Source: Pseudoponticoccus marisrubri (GTDB taxonomy: Bacteria; Pseudomonadota; Alphaproteobacteria; Rhodobacterales; Rhodobacteraceae). From it: a DNA stretch of 64,000 bases. The notes under the pieces were generated by a model. That model was not told where the DNA came from, did no database searches, and saw only the letters and a list, made by a program, of their open reading frames with translations. Shown here piece after piece: positions 36,487-45,823 of this stretch. The stretch is taken from contig NZ_LPXO01000009.1 of assembly GCF_001482405.1 (NCBI RefSeq), forward strand, positions 1-64,000, in the 5' to 3' direction. Position 1 is the first letter of the stretch; the number at the start of each line of letters is the position of its first letter. The position numbers and the translations under genes were made by a program.

Positions 36487-38085
36487 TCATTCCGCCGCGG
36501 CGGAGATTGTCGGGCGATGCCGCGCCATCCAGTCGTCCAGCGTGGCGACCTGTTCTTCCGTCAGCCGCAGGCCCAGCTTGTTGCGCCGCCAGACCACGTC
36601 CTCGGCCGTGCGCGCGTATTCGTACCGCATCAGCCAGTCGACCTCGGCCGCGGTCAGCGTGGCGCCGAAATCCTCGCCCAGGTCCTCGGCCGTCGCGGCG
36701 ATGCCCAGGATGCCCTCGGCCTCGGTGCCATAGGCCCGCACAAGGCGCAGCGCCCAGAATTCGGTCAGGAAGGGGAAGCGGCCGCGCAGGTCGTCAACCA
36801 TGCGCTGCACCCCGTCCACCGGGAAATCGCCGCCGGGCAGTGGCACGCCCGCGGTCCACGGCCCCTTGGAGACGCCCAGCGTCTCGGAGATCTTCTCCAG
36901 CGCGCTTTCGGCCAGCCGGCGATAGGTGGTGATCTTGCCGCCGAAGACGTTGAGCACCGGCGCGCCGGCGCTGGTATCCACTTTCAGCGTGTAGTCGCGC
37001 GTCGCCGCCGTGGCGCTGGTGGCGCCGTCATCATAGAGCGGGCGCACGCCGGAATAGGTCCAGACCACGTCGTCGCGGGTCAGGTCCTGCTTGAAATACT
37101 GGCTGGCGAAATTCAGCAGGTAATCCTGTTCCTCGGGCGTACAGACGGGTTTCTTCGATGGATCGTCATGCTCGGCATCGGTGGTGCCGATCAGGGTGAA
37201 ATCGGTCTCGTAGGGGATCGCGAAGATGATCCGCCCGTCGGTGCCCTGGAAGAAGTAGCACTTGTCGTGGTCATAGAGCTTGCGGGTCACGATATGGCTG
37301 CCGCGCACCAGCCGCACGCCCTCGCGCGAGTTCAGCCGCACCTTGGTCTGGATGATGTCGCCCACCCAGGGCCCGCCGGCATTGACCAGCATCCGGGCGT
37401 GAAAGGTCTGGCGCGTGTCGTTTTCGGTATTGCGCGTTTCGATGCGCCACAGGCCGTTCTCGCTGGTGGCGCTGAGCACCTCGGTGCGCGTCATGATTTG
37501 CGCGCCGCGCGCCTCGGCGTCGCGGGCGTTCAGCACGACCAGCCGCGAATCCTCGACCCAGCAATCGGAATATTCATAGGCCTTGGCAAAGCGGTCCTGC
37601 AGCGGCGCGCCTTCCTTCGACCCCTTCAGGTCGACGGTCGAGGTGCCGGGCAGGATCTTGCGACCGCCCAGGTGGTCATACATGAACAGGCCCAAACGGA
37701 TCAGCCAGGCCGGCCGCCGCCCCTTCATCCAGGGCATCACCAGCCCCAGCAACTTGGAGGTCGGCGTGTCGGATTCGAACCGCATATCCTTATGATAAGG
37801 AAGGACAAATCGCATGGGCCAGCTGATATGCGGCATCGCCTTCAGCAGCACCTCGCGCTCGATCAGCGCCTCGCGCACCAGCCGGAACTCGAAATATTCG
37901 AGGTAGCGCAGACCGCCATGGAACAGCTTGGTCGAGGATGACGAGGTCGCCGAAGCGAGGTCGTTCATCTCGGCCAGCGCGACCGACAGGCCGCGCCCCG
38001 TGGCGTCGCGGGCGATGCCGCAGCCATTGATGCCGCCGCCGATGACGAACAGGTCGACCGGCGCTGTGTCCGATGGGTGTTCCAC
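36487..38085 (-). CDS. glpD: Glycerol-3-phosphate dehydrogenase (FAD-dependent)
   Basis: A 532-residue flavoprotein that oxidises glycerol 3-phosphate to dihydroxyacetone phosphate and feeds electrons to quinone at the membrane. The FAD site is VDLFVIGGGINGCGIARDATGRGLSVAL. STKLFHGGLRYLE, MLVNAGGPWVGDI, GSHIV and VFGGKITTYRRLAE are GlpD marks. I chose the GTG at 38085 because GGAGG lies eight bases upstream; the longer frame runs through the promoter region. It is the first gene of the glycerol operon, divergent from glpR. Confidence 0.95.
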   Translation of the reverse strand: MEHPSDTAPVDLFVIGGGINGCGIARDATGRGLSVALAEMNDLASATSSSSTKLFHGGLRYLEYFEFRLVREALIEREVLLKAMPHISWPMRFVLPYHKDMRFESDTPTSKLLGLVMPWMKGRRPAWLIRLGLFMYDHLGGRKILPGTSTVDLKGSKEGAPLQDRFAKAYEYSDCWVEDSRLVVLNARDAEARGAQIMTRTEVLSATSENGLWRIETRNTENDTRQTFHARMLVNAGGPWVGDIIQTKVRLNSREGVRLVRGSHIVTRKLYDHDKCYFFQGTDGRIIFAIPYETDFTLIGTTDAEHDDPSKKPVCTPEEQDYLLNFASQYFKQDLTRDDVVWTYSGVRPLYDDGATSATAATRDYTLKVDTSAGAPVLNVFGGKITTYRRLAESALEKISETLGVSKGPWTAGVPLPGGDFPVDGVQRMVDDLRGRFPFLTEFWALRLVRAYGTEAEGILGIAATAEDLGEDFGATLTAAEVDWLMRYEYARTAEDVVWRRNKLGLRLTEEQVATLDDWMARHRPTISAAAE

Positions 38086-38345
38086 GCGATTCTCCTCCAG
38101 GCGCGTCGATGCGTGATTTATGTCGTGCCGCCGCGCCCATTGCAAGAATTGTTTTCGTTCGTTTTCGTATGGCGCGGTATGCGCCGGGATCTCGCCAAAA
38201 ACCGAACGCGCGCCCGCGCGCCCGCGGGCGAAACCTGCGCGAATCCGCGTTTTTGATTGCCTTTGCGTTCGCTTCCGGCCCAAGATGCGAAAGGAACCGC
38301 GCCGCAAGACGCAGCCGCCGGCGCGCCAGACCGAAAGGCCGCCGC
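38086..38345. promoter_or_regulatory. glpD-glpR divergent control region with GlpR-type direct repeats
   Basis: This 260-bp gap holds a tandem GTTTTCGT repeat with a 10-bp period (38151-38158 and 38161-38168), 66 bp upstream of the glpD GTG. A related TTTGCGTTCGCTTCC is at 38262-38276 nearer glpR. DeoR-family GlpR proteins bind TTCG-containing repeats, so these are the best operator candidates for the operon and for glpR autocontrol. Promoter hexamers were not obvious. Confidence 0.6.
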
Positions 38346-39107
38346 ATGTCGCAGACTTTCCGCCATCCCGAGATCCTCGAGATCGCGCGCCGCGAGGGCA
38401 AGGTCACGGTCGAGAAGCTGGCCGAGCATTTCGGGGTCACGTTGCAGACCATCCGCCGCGACCTGACCGACCTCTCCGAGGCCGGCCGGCTGGAGCGGGT
38501 GCATGGCGGCGCGGTGCTGCCCTCGGGCACCACGAATATCGGCTACGAGGAACGCCGCTCGCTGAAATCGGCCGCCAAGAGCGCCATCGCGCGCGCCTGC
38601 GCCGCCGAAATCCCGGCCAACATCTCGCTGTTTCTCAGCATCGGCACCTCGACCGAGGCGGTCGCCAAGGAGCTGTTGCACCATGAAAGCCTGATGGTGG
38701 TGACCAACAACATGAACGTGGCCAACATCCTGGCGGCCAATGCCAGCTGCGACGTGATCCTGACCGGCGGGCAGCTGCGCCGCGCCGATGGCGGGCTGGT
38801 CGGCAACCTCGCGACCGAGACGATCATGCAGTTCAAGTTCGACCTCGCGGTGATCGGCTGCTCGGCGCTCGACCACGAGGGCGACCTGCTGGATTTCGAC
38901 ATCCAGGAGGTCGGCGTCAGCAAGGCGATCCTGCGCCAGTCGCGCCAGACCTTCCTTGTGGCGGACCAGACCAAGCTGACCCGCAGCGCGCCGGCGCGCA
39001 TCGCCTCGCTGGCAGATGTCGACGCCTTCTTCACCGACATGGCCCTGCCCCCGGACCTGGCCGCGCTCTGCCGGTCCTGGGGCACCAAGGTCTCGGTCGC
39101 CGAATAG
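38346..39107 (+). CDS. glpR: Glycerol operon repressor, DeoR family
   Basis: A 253-residue DeoR/GlpR-type repressor. The N-terminal helix-turn-helix reads RHPEILEIARREGKVTVEKLAEHFGVTLQTIRRDLTDLSEAGRLERVHGGAV, almost the family consensus. The C-terminal sugar-phosphate sensing domain follows, with LFLSIGTSTEAVAKEL, VVTNNMNVANIL and LTGGQLRRADGGLVG. It probably senses glycerol 3-phosphate. It is divergent from glpD. The ATG at 38346 is set by the domain start. It ends nine bases from the convergent SMP-30 gene. Confidence 0.93.
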   Translation: MSQTFRHPEILEIARREGKVTVEKLAEHFGVTLQTIRRDLTDLSEAGRLERVHGGAVLPSGTTNIGYEERRSLKSAAKSAIARACAAEIPANISLFLSIGTSTEAVAKELLHHESLMVVTNNMNVANILAANASCDVILTGGQLRRADGGLVGNLATETIMQFKFDLAVIGCSALDHEGDLLDFDIQEVGVSKAILRQSRQTFLVADQTKLTRSAPARIASLADVDAFFTDMALPPDLAALCRSWGTKVSVAE

Positions 39108-39116
39108 GCGCGGGGG

Positions 39117-40046
39117 TCAGTCCAGGTGGCCGCGGGTCCAGGGCTCGGCCCCGATGGCATCGACGAAGACGCGGTAGACCGAGGTCGTGGCGGTGATGAA
39201 CATCCGGTGCCCGTCCGGCCCGCCGAAACAGAGGTTCGAGACGATTTCGGACACCAGGATCTTGCCCAACAGCGTGCCGTCGGGGGCAAAGCAATGCACC
39301 CCGTCAGCGGCCGAGGACCACAGGTTGCCGTGGGTGTCGCAGCGCATCCCGTCGGGCAGGCCGGTGTCGATCGTGGCAAAGACGCCGCGATCCTCCAGCC
39401 GACCGCCGTCGACGCCAAAGACCCGGATCACGGAGGGCACGGAATCGTCATGGCTCGACCCGCTTTCGGCGATGTAGAGCAGCGACTCGTCGGGCGAAAA
39501 GCACAGCCCGTTGGGCTGGGTGAAATCATCGACCACCACGCTCAGGTCACCCTCGGGCGAGAGGCGAAAGACATTGCGCGCGGCCTGTTCGGGCTCGGCG
39601 CGATAGCCCTCGAAATCCGAGATGATGCCGTAGGTGGGGTCGGTGAACCAGACCGCCCCGTCGGCGCTGACCACCACGTCATTGGGCGAGTTCAGGCGCT
39701 TCCCCTCGAAACGGTCGGCCAGCACGGTCAGCCGTCCGTCGGGCTCGGTCCGCACCACGTCGCGCGCGCCGTGGCGGCAGCCCACCAGCCGGCCCTGCCG
39801 GTCGCGGGTGTTGCCGTTGTTGAAGCCGCTCTCGGCGCGGTAGGTGCTGGTGCCGGTCGCCTCGGACCAGCTCAGGATCCGGCGCGAGGGGATGTCCGAG
39901 AACAGCAGGCAGTCGCGGTCGCCGAACCAGACCGGCCCCTCGGTCCAGGTGAAGCCCTCGGCGATGCGGTCGAGCCGGGACATCGGGTGCACGAGCGCCC
40001 GGAACCGGTCGTCGCGGATGTCCAGATGCGGCGGGGGGGTAATCAT
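39117..40046 (-). CDS. SMP-30/gluconolactonase-family lactonase
   Basis: A 309-residue six-bladed beta-propeller, probably a sugar lactonase. Family features: EGFTWTEGPVWFGDRDCLLFSDIPSRRILSW (metal-binding Glu), LNSPNDVVVSADGAVWFTDPTYGI (metal Asn), FTQPNGLCFSPDESLLYIAESG (Asp region) and DGMRCDTHGNLW. It has no signal peptide. Its start overlaps the stop of the sugar permease by ATGA, so it belongs to that operon. It would open a sugar acid lactone formed during catabolism of the imported sugar; no sugar dehydrogenase lies in the same operon. Confidence 0.9.
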   Translation of the reverse strand: MITPPPHLDIRDDRFRALVHPMSRLDRIAEGFTWTEGPVWFGDRDCLLFSDIPSRRILSWSEATGTSTYRAESGFNNGNTRDRQGRLVGCRHGARDVVRTEPDGRLTVLADRFEGKRLNSPNDVVVSADGAVWFTDPTYGIISDFEGYRAEPEQAARNVFRLSPEGDLSVVVDDFTQPNGLCFSPDESLLYIAESGSSHDDSVPSVIRVFGVDGGRLEDRGVFATIDTGLPDGMRCDTHGNLWSSAADGVHCFAPDGTLLGKILVSEIVSNLCFGGPDGHRMFITATTSVYRVFVDAIGAEPWTRGHLD

Positions 40047-40987
40047 GCTCCGGGCCTCCTCGTGCTGGCGGCGATGACGATTGCGATGATGATGGTGCCG
40101 GTCAGGACGTTGCGCACGCCTGCCCCAGCGCCGTAGCTGTTGAGCATCGAGACGACGAGGAACATGAACAGCGCCGCGCCCCAGACGCCGGGCACGTTGG
40201 AATTGCCCCCCGCGATCGAGGTGCCGCCGATCACCACCACGGCGATGGACATCAGCAGGTATTCCTGCCCCATGTTCAGCGCCGCCCCCCCCGAGAAGCT
40301 GGCCAGAAGATAGCCCGCCAGCGCGGCAAAGACGGCGACGGTGACATAGGCCGCGGCGCGCACCGCCTCGACCGGCATGCCGGCCAGCCGCGCGGCGCGC
40401 AGGTTCTGCCCCGCCGCCAGCAGCCAGCGCCCCCAGACCGAGCGTTCCAGCACGACCCAGACGATGAGTGCCAGCGCCAGCCCGACCCAGGCCACGTTGG
40501 GCAGGCCCAGGAAGCGGCCGGTGGCGAAATCGGCCAACCCGGGCGGCGGCTTGATGCGCAGGCCACGGTTCGACCAGATGGCCAGGCTCTGGTAGATCAG
40601 CGACGCGGCCAGCGTGGCGATGATCGGCGGCAGGCGCAGCAGGAAGATCAGCGCGAAATTGGCCAGCCCCGTGCCAAGGCCCACGGCCAGCGCCACGCCC
40701 AGCCCCAGCAGCGCGGTGCCGGGATCGGTGCTCATGACCTTCAGCGCCAGCGTGGCGGCCAGCGTCATGGTGGCCGGGATCGACAGGTCGACATTGCCCG
40801 GCCCCAGCGTGATGACCAGCATCTGGCCCATGCCGACGATGGCGGCGAAGGCGCCGAAGCTGAGCGCGGCATAGGCCAGCTCGCCCGCGCCGCGCCCCGA
40901 GGTCAGCCCCAGCGTGGCGGCAAAGGCCAGCGCGGCCGCCAGCCAGGCCCAGATCCAGGGCCGTGAAAGACGTTGCAGCAGGGTCAT
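40043..40987 (-). CDS. Sugar ABC transporter permease (RbsC family), second
   Basis: A 314-residue permease with eight to ten hydrophobic helices and the family motif GPGNVDLSIPATMTLAATLALK (the DLS motif of RbsC/XylH type permeases). AGQNLRAARLAGMPVEAVRAAAYV and VVVIGGTSIAGGNSNVPGVWGA are also typical. It starts [14 protein letters not shown], overlapping the stop of the other permease by ATGA. The operon encodes two different permeases, which probably pair as a heterodimer. Confidence 0.9.
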   Translation of the reverse strand: MTLLQRLSRPWIWAWLAAALAFAATLGLTSGRGAGELAYAALSFGAFAAIVGMGQMLVITLGPGNVDLSIPATMTLAATLALKVMSTDPGTALLGLGVALAVGLGTGLANFALIFLLRLPPIIATLAASLIYQSLAIWSNRGLRIKPPPGLADFATGRFLGLPNVAWVGLALALIVWVVLERSVWGRWLLAAGQNLRAARLAGMPVEAVRAAAYVTVAVFAALAGYLLASFSGGAALNMGQEYLLMSIAVVVIGGTSIAGGNSNVPGVWGAALFMFLVVSMLNSYGAGAGVRNVLTGTIIIAIVIAASTRRPGA

Positions 40988-41913
40988 GCCGCACCTCCGC
41001 GCCGCGCAAAGACCAGCCGGGCGGTCAGCACCAGGATCAGGATCGCGCCCTGCGCGCCGATCTGCCAGTCGGGCGACAGGCGCATGAAGGACAGGAACGA
41101 GGCCGCCAGCGTCAGGGTCAGCGCGCCGATCACCGCGCCGGTCGGGCTGACCTTGCCGCCGGTGAACTCGCCGCCGCCCAGGATCACCCCGGCGATCGAC
41201 AGAAGCGTGTAGCGCAGCGCGATATTGGCATCGGCCGAGGTGGTCAGCCCCACCAGCGCCATGCCCGCCAGCACGCCGAACAGCCCCGCCAGCCCGTAGG
41301 CCAGCGCCTTGAGCGCGGTCACGTTCCAGCCCGCCCGCGCGACAGATCGGCTGTTGCCCCCCACCCCGCGCAGCACCGTGCCGATGCCCGAGCGGATCAC
41401 CAGCAGGTGGGTGACCGCAGCGATCAGGATGGCGGCCACCACCGCCATGGGCATGACCGGCGGCTTGACCGTCATCAGCGTGCGCAGCCAGCCCGGCGCG
41501 GCCCCGCCCGGTGTGGGCAGGATGAACAGCGCCAGCCCGCCCCAGACGAAGGACATGCCCAGCGTCACCACGATGGCCGGCAGCGCCAGCGCGTGGATCA
41601 CAGCACCCATCGCGGCATAGGACAGGATCAGCGCCGCCAGGATCAGCAGCCCCAGCAGCGGCGCATCGTTGAGGAAGGTGGCGGTGACGCAAGCCACCAG
41701 GCTGACGAAGGCGCCCACCGACAGGTCGATGTCGTTGACCATGATGATCATCATCTGCGCGATGGTGGCCAGCGCGATCGGCACGGCCAGGTTGAACAGC
41801 AGGTTCAGGCCGAAATAGCTCATCGCGCGGGGCTGCATCCAGAAGGTCAGCGCCAGCAGCACCGCCAGCGAGACCACGGGCAGCACGATGCGGTGCCGGG
41901 CGAGAAAGCTCAT
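40984..41913 (-). CDS. Sugar ABC transporter permease (RbsC family), first
   Basis: A 309-residue polytopic permease. The DLS motif is [45 protein letters not shown] and [28 protein letters not shown] follow the family consensus. The start [14 protein letters not shown] overlaps the stop of the ATPase gene by ATGA. It pairs with the permease encoded next. Confidence 0.9.
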   Translation of the reverse strand: MSFLARHRIVLPVVSLAVLLALTFWMQPRAMSYFGLNLLFNLAVPIALATIAQMMIIMVNDIDLSVGAFVSLVACVTATFLNDAPLLGLLILAALILSYAAMGAVIHALALPAIVVTLGMSFVWGGLALFILPTPGGAAPGWLRTLMTVKPPVMPMAVVAAILIAAVTHLLVIRSGIGTVLRGVGGNSRSVARAGWNVTALKALAYGLAGLFGVLAGMALVGLTTSADANIALRYTLLSIAGVILGGGEFTGGKVSPTGAVIGALTLTLAASFLSFMRLSPDWQIGAQGAILILVLTARLVFARRGGAA

Positions 41914-43322
41914 GACGCCTCCTGCATCTCGAACGAGGCCTGCAGGATGCGTTCCTCGGTGATCTGGTCGCCCGCCAGCTCGGCGCTGATAGCGTGGTTG
42001 CGGAAGACGAAGACCCGGTCGCACTGGCAGACCTCCTCGGTCTCGGTCGAGTACCACAGGAAGGTGCGCCCGGCGGCGGCCTCGGCGCGGATCATGGCAT
42101 AGACATCCTGTTTCGTGCCCACGTCGACGCCGCGCATGGGATCGTCCATCACCACCACCGGCGCGTCCGAGGCCAGCGCGCGGGCGAAGAGCACCTTCTG
42201 CTGGTTGCCGCCCGACAGCGACAGGATCGGGTTGGACAGGTCATCGGTGCGGATGCCGATGCGGCGCTTCCACTCCTCGGCGACGGTGCGTTCGCGGTCT
42301 CGGTCGACCATGCCCCGGCGTGCGTCGCGCGGCAGAATCGAGGCGGTTATGTTGCGCAGGATCGACCAAAGCGGCAGCACCCCGTCGCGCGGACGGTCCC
42401 CGGCGACGAAGACCGCGCGCGGCGCGCGGCCTGCCCGCCAGTCCGAGCTTTGCGACAGGTAGAGCCGCGCCAGCGCCGCCGCCTGCCCGTGCCCGGCCAG
42501 CCCCGACAGCCCGACGATCTCGCCACGCCGCGCTTCGATCCCCTCGGCGGCAATCACCACCGCGCCGGGCGGCGGGCGGCTCTCGGCCTCGCGCGCGGCC
42601 TCTTCGGTGGCGACATGGCCCATGGCATCGACCAGCCCCTGCCGGGTAAAGCCCGCGGCCGGGCGCTCGGCCACGATGCGGCCATCCTTGAGCACCACGA
42701 TCCGTGTGGCGACCTCGAAGATCTCGCCCAGCATGTGCGAGATGAAGATCACCGCGCCACCCTGTGCGCAGAAGCGTTTCACATGCGCCAGCAGCTGGTC
42801 GGCGATGCCGGCATCCAGCGCGCTGGTCGGCTCGTCGAGGATCACCAGCCGGGCCTGCCCGCCGCGCGGGGCAAAGCCGATGGCGATCTCGACCATCTGG
42901 CGCTCGGCGATGGACAGCGTGTCGACCTCGGCATCGGCCGCGATGCCGTGGCCGGGAAAGACCGCGTCCAGCGCGGCGCATATTTCGGCCCGGGCGGGGC
43001 GACGCCAGCCGGGGCCCTTCAGCCCGGGATGCGAGATGCGCAGGTTCTCGGCCACCGTCAGATTGGGGCAGAGCGACAGCTCCTGGAAGACCGAGCGCAC
43101 GCCCGCGGCGCCGCCCGGAAAGGCGACCTGCCCCGAGCTGGGGGCGAAACTGCCGTTGATCAGGTTGACCAGCGTGGATTTTCCCGCGCCGTTATGGCCC
43201 ACCAGCCCGACGCAGTCGCCGGGCGCCACGGACAGGTCGACCCCGTCCAGCGCGCGGACCGCGCCGAAATGCTTGGCCGCCTCGGTCAGGGTCACGACCG
43301 GGGCGTTTGCGTTCTGCGTCAT
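41910..43322 (-). CDS. Sugar ABC transporter double ATPase (RbsA/MglA family)
   Basis: A 470-residue protein with two tandem ATPase domains. Domain 1 has Walker [10 protein letters not shown], signature [12 protein letters not shown], Walker B LVILDEP and H-loop FISHM. Domain 2 has a Walker A region without GKST ([18 protein letters not shown]), LSGGNQQKV and Walker [12 protein letters not shown] degenerate second site is normal for this family. It is about 30 residues shorter than typical RbsA (about 500). The start [15 protein letters not shown] is set by the domain; 71 bp separate it from the binding protein gene. Confidence 0.9.
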   Translation of the reverse strand: MTQNANAPVVTLTEAAKHFGAVRALDGVDLSVAPGDCVGLVGHNGAGKSTLVNLINGSFAPSSGQVAFPGGAAGVRSVFQELSLCPNLTVAENLRISHPGLKGPGWRRPARAEICAALDAVFPGHGIAADAEVDTLSIAERQMVEIAIGFAPRGGQARLVILDEPTSALDAGIADQLLAHVKRFCAQGGAVIFISHMLGEIFEVATRIVVLKDGRIVAERPAAGFTRQGLVDAMGHVATEEAAREAESRPPPGAVVIAAEGIEARRGEIVGLSGLAGHGQAAALARLYLSQSSDWRAGRAPRAVFVAGDRPRDGVLPLWSILRNITASILPRDARRGMVDRDRERTVAEEWKRRIGIRTDDLSNPILSLSGGNQQKVLFARALASDAPVVVMDDPMRGVDVGTKQDVYAMIRAEAAAGRTFLWYSTETEEVCQCDRVFVFRNHAISAELAGDQITEERILQASFEMQEAS

Positions 43323-43347
43323 GTCCGCCTCGTCTGCTCGCAGGGCG

Positions 43348-43380
43348 CCCCGCGCGCGCCGGTGGGCGACGCGCACGGGG
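43348..43380 (-). terminator. Hairpin between sugar-binding protein and ATPase genes
   Basis: An 11-bp stem, CCCCGCGCGCG (43348-43358) against CGCGCACGGGG (43370-43380) with one G-U type pair, closes an 11-base loop. It lies 14 bp after the binding protein stop and has no U-run. It is a probable attenuator or mRNA-stabilising hairpin. Confidence 0.55.
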
Positions 43381-43393
43381 CCAGGCCGGGGCC

Positions 43394-44413
43394 TTACTTG
43401 GCCGCGGCGATCACCTCTTGCGCGTCTTCCAGCGCATAGGACACGTTCGCCACCGATCCCTCGGGCGTGCTGGCCAGCGCCTCGTCCAGCGTGTCCTGCG
43501 TGATCTTCAGGAAGGGCACGGTCAGGTCCTTGGGCACCTCTTCGCCCGCCAGCACCTGCTGGGCGACCCAGAAGGCCAGCGAGGCCACGCCCGGCGCGAT
43601 GGACAGCGACAGCGTCTCGTAGCCGTTGGCGTCGCGCTGCTCGGCCCACCATTGCAGCTCGTCCTGGCGGTTGCCCAGCACGATCAGCGGCGTCGGCCGG
43701 CCGGCCGCGTCAAAGGCCTGCGCCGCGCCATAGCCGTCGCCGCCCTGCGTCACCACGCCCGCGATCTCGGGCAGCGAGGGCAGGATGCCGGCCACGGCCT
43801 TCTGCGCCACGTCCTGCGCCCAGTCGCCATGCACCGAACCGACAATCTCGAACTGGTCATGCTCGGCCACGCCCTCGTGGATGCCCTTGGAGATCTCGTC
43901 ATCGACGAAGACCCCGGCCAGCCCGCGGATTTCCAGCAGGTTGCCGCCCTCGGGCAGGCGCGTGGCGAGGTAGTCGACCTCTTCCTTGCCCATGGCGGCG
44001 AAATCCACCGCGATGCGCCAGGCGCAGGGCTCGGTCACGATGCCGTCGAAGCTGACCACGGTGACGCCGGCATCGCAGGCCTCTTTCACCGCGCCATTCA
44101 GCGCCGTGGGCGAGGCGGCATTCAGCACGATCGCGTCATAGCCTTGCAGGATCATGTTCTGGATCTGCGCGGCCTGCTCGGTCGCCTGGTTCTCGGAGGT
44201 GGTATAGGCGTCGGCGGCGGCCACCACGCCATCGGCCACCGCCTGTTCGGCGGTCTCTTCCCAGGTCGCCAGCATCGCCTGGCGCCAGGAATTGCCGGCA
44301 TAGTTGTTGGACAGCGCGATGCGCTTGTCGGAGGTGTCCTGCAGATGCGATCCCGCCTGCGCGGCACCCGTCATCAGGGCCAGCGTCGCCGCGCCCAGAA
44401 AAAGCCGTTTCAT
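43394..44413 (-). CDS. Sugar ABC transporter solute-binding protein (periplasmic binding family, RbsB-like)
   Basis: A 339-residue periplasmic protein. The signal peptide is about residues 1-20 ([17 protein letters not shown]). The mature part opens with [24 protein letters not shown] and then [47 protein letters not shown] and [16 protein letters not shown], matching the Peripla_BP_4 fold. A strong GGGAGGAG ribosome site precedes the ATG. It is the first gene of the operon and supplies ligand to the RbsA/RbsC-like components. The ligand is likely a sugar or sugar-like compound. Confidence 0.92.
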   Translation of the reverse strand: MKRLFLGAATLALMTGAAQAGSHLQDTSDKRIALSNNYAGNSWRQAMLATWEETAEQAVADGVVAAADAYTTSENQATEQAAQIQNMILQGYDAIVLNAASPTALNGAVKEACDAGVTVVSFDGIVTEPCAWRIAVDFAAMGKEEVDYLATRLPEGGNLLEIRGLAGVFVDDEISKGIHEGVAEHDQFEIVGSVHGDWAQDVAQKAVAGILPSLPEIAGVVTQGGDGYGAAQAFDAAGRPTPLIVLGNRQDELQWWAEQRDANGYETLSLSIAPGVASLAFWVAQQVLAGEEVPKDLTVPFLKITQDTLDEALASTPEGSVANVSYALEDAQEVIAAAK

Positions 44414-44644
44414 GATGTCTCCTCCCTCGCGCGTCGCCGCGCTCTCCTGGTGTCGCGGGCGGTTGGCCGCTCCGGACTGGGCGAATGGTGATACGGGCCG
44501 GGGCTCCCTGTAAAGGCAGCCGACCGCAGAAATGATGCGGGAACCCGCAACAGAGCTGCGGGTGAGGGTGTTTCCTTTCCTGCAAAGCGCGGGCAGAGTT
44601 GCAGGGACGCGCAAGGCGGGGCGCCGCGCGTCGCCGGAGGAGCC
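44414..44644. promoter_or_regulatory. Divergent region with three TGCGGG half-sites, sugar ABC operon / two-component system
   Basis: TGCGGG-AA-CCCGCA (44536-44549) is a palindrome. Its right arm, read as ACCCGCA, pairs again with TGCGGGT at 44557-44563 across a seven-base spacer. Three half-sites in 28 bp make a good operator for the dimeric LuxR-type response regulator encoded alongside. GGAGGAG at the 3' end is the ribosome site of the kinase gene. Confidence 0.55.
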
Positions 44645-45823
44645 ATGCCCGACACCCTGACCCACGCGTCGCCCGACGACGTCTATGACCGCATCTCGGC
44701 GCGGCTGGCCGCGCGCACGGATGTCACCCGCGCGCTCGAGGCGGTGGCCGGCGAGATCGCCAGCGTCATCCCCTTCACCCATGCCGATCTGTGCCTGCTG
44801 GACCGGCCCGGCTGGGTGGTCAGCTACGAGGTGGGGATCCGCACGCGCTGGTCGCGCGCCTCGGGGCGGGTCGATCATGCGCCGATCCGCGACCTGCTGC
44901 TGGGCCGCTGCGACCACATGCTGACCGATGATGCGACCTGCGATCCGCGTTACACCTATCCCGGCGCCTCCTGCGAGCCGATCCTGAACCACGCGCTGCG
45001 CAGCCGGGTCAACGTGCTGATGTGCGTCGCGGGGCGCACCATCGGCACGCTCAACGTCTCGCATTCCGAGCGCGGGCTCTATGACACGGACACCGTGGCG
45101 CGCGCCCAGCGGATCGCCGACCGGCTGGCGCCGCATGTGCACGCGCTGCACCTGGCCGAACGGACACGGCGCAGCGCGCGGGTCAGCGAGGCCGGACAGG
45201 CCGGCGAGGAGGGGCTGCGCCGCGGCGCGCTGGAGCTGACCCAGGCGCTGGAGCAGGAACGCCAGCGCGTCGGCATGGACCTGCATGACCAGACCCTGGC
45301 CGACCTGTCGCGCCTGCTGCGCGAAGCGACCGGCGACACCCCCCTGCCCCGGGACGACCTGGCCCGGCGGCTGCGCCAGACCATCGACGACCTGCGCCGC
45401 ATCATCGACACTGCCGTGCCCACGCTGCTGGAGCTGTTCGGCTTTGCCCACGCGGTGCGGGTGCATCTGGACCGGGCCGCCGGCGGGGCCGAGATCGCGC
45501 TGTCGGTCGAGGATGGCACGCAGGGCGCGCCGGACCGGCTGGACCCGACCGTGCGCACCGCGCTGTTCCGCATCACGCAGGAGGCGATCAACAATGCCGT
45601 GCGCCATGCCGGGGCGACGCGCATCGCGGTCACCGTCGCGGCGCCCGCGCCGGGCGAGCTTTGCGTGACGATCCGGGACGACGGGCGCGGCATCCCGCTG
45701 AACCCCGCGCGGCAATCGGGGCTGGCCCACATGCGCACCCGGGCGCGGCTGATCTCGGCCGCGCTCGAGGTGACGGGCGGTGGCGGCACGACGGTGCGGG
45801 TCGCGCTGGAGGGCGCGCCATGA
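44645..45823 (+). CDS. Cytoplasmic GAF-domain histidine kinase (NarX/DegS-type)
   Basis: A 392-residue kinase without membrane helices. Residues about 20-165 form a GAF-like sensor (ASVIPFTHADLCLLDRPGWVVSYEVG, NVLMCVAGRTIGTLNVSHSERGLYD). The HisKA_3 dimerisation domain has the phospho-acceptor His214 in ERQRVGMDLHDQTLADLSRLL. The ATPase domain shows ITQEAINNAVRHAGATRI (N box) and IRDDGRGIPLN (G1). GGAGGAG precedes the ATG. It overlaps the response regulator by ATGA and is divergent from the sugar ABC operon, which it probably controls. The GAF domain may bind a small cytoplasmic ligand. Confidence 0.92.
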   Translation: MPDTLTHASPDDVYDRISARLAARTDVTRALEAVAGEIASVIPFTHADLCLLDRPGWVVSYEVGIRTRWSRASGRVDHAPIRDLLLGRCDHMLTDDATCDPRYTYPGASCEPILNHALRSRVNVLMCVAGRTIGTLNVSHSERGLYDTDTVARAQRIADRLAPHVHALHLAERTRRSARVSEAGQAGEEGLRRGALELTQALEQERQRVGMDLHDQTLADLSRLLREATGDTPLPRDDLARRLRQTIDDLRRIIDTAVPTLLELFGFAHAVRVHLDRAAGGAEIALSVEDGTQGAPDRLDPTVRTALFRITQEAINNAVRHAGATRIAVTVAAPAPGELCVTIRDDGRGIPLNPARQSGLAHMRTRARLISAALEVTGGGGTTVRVALEGAP

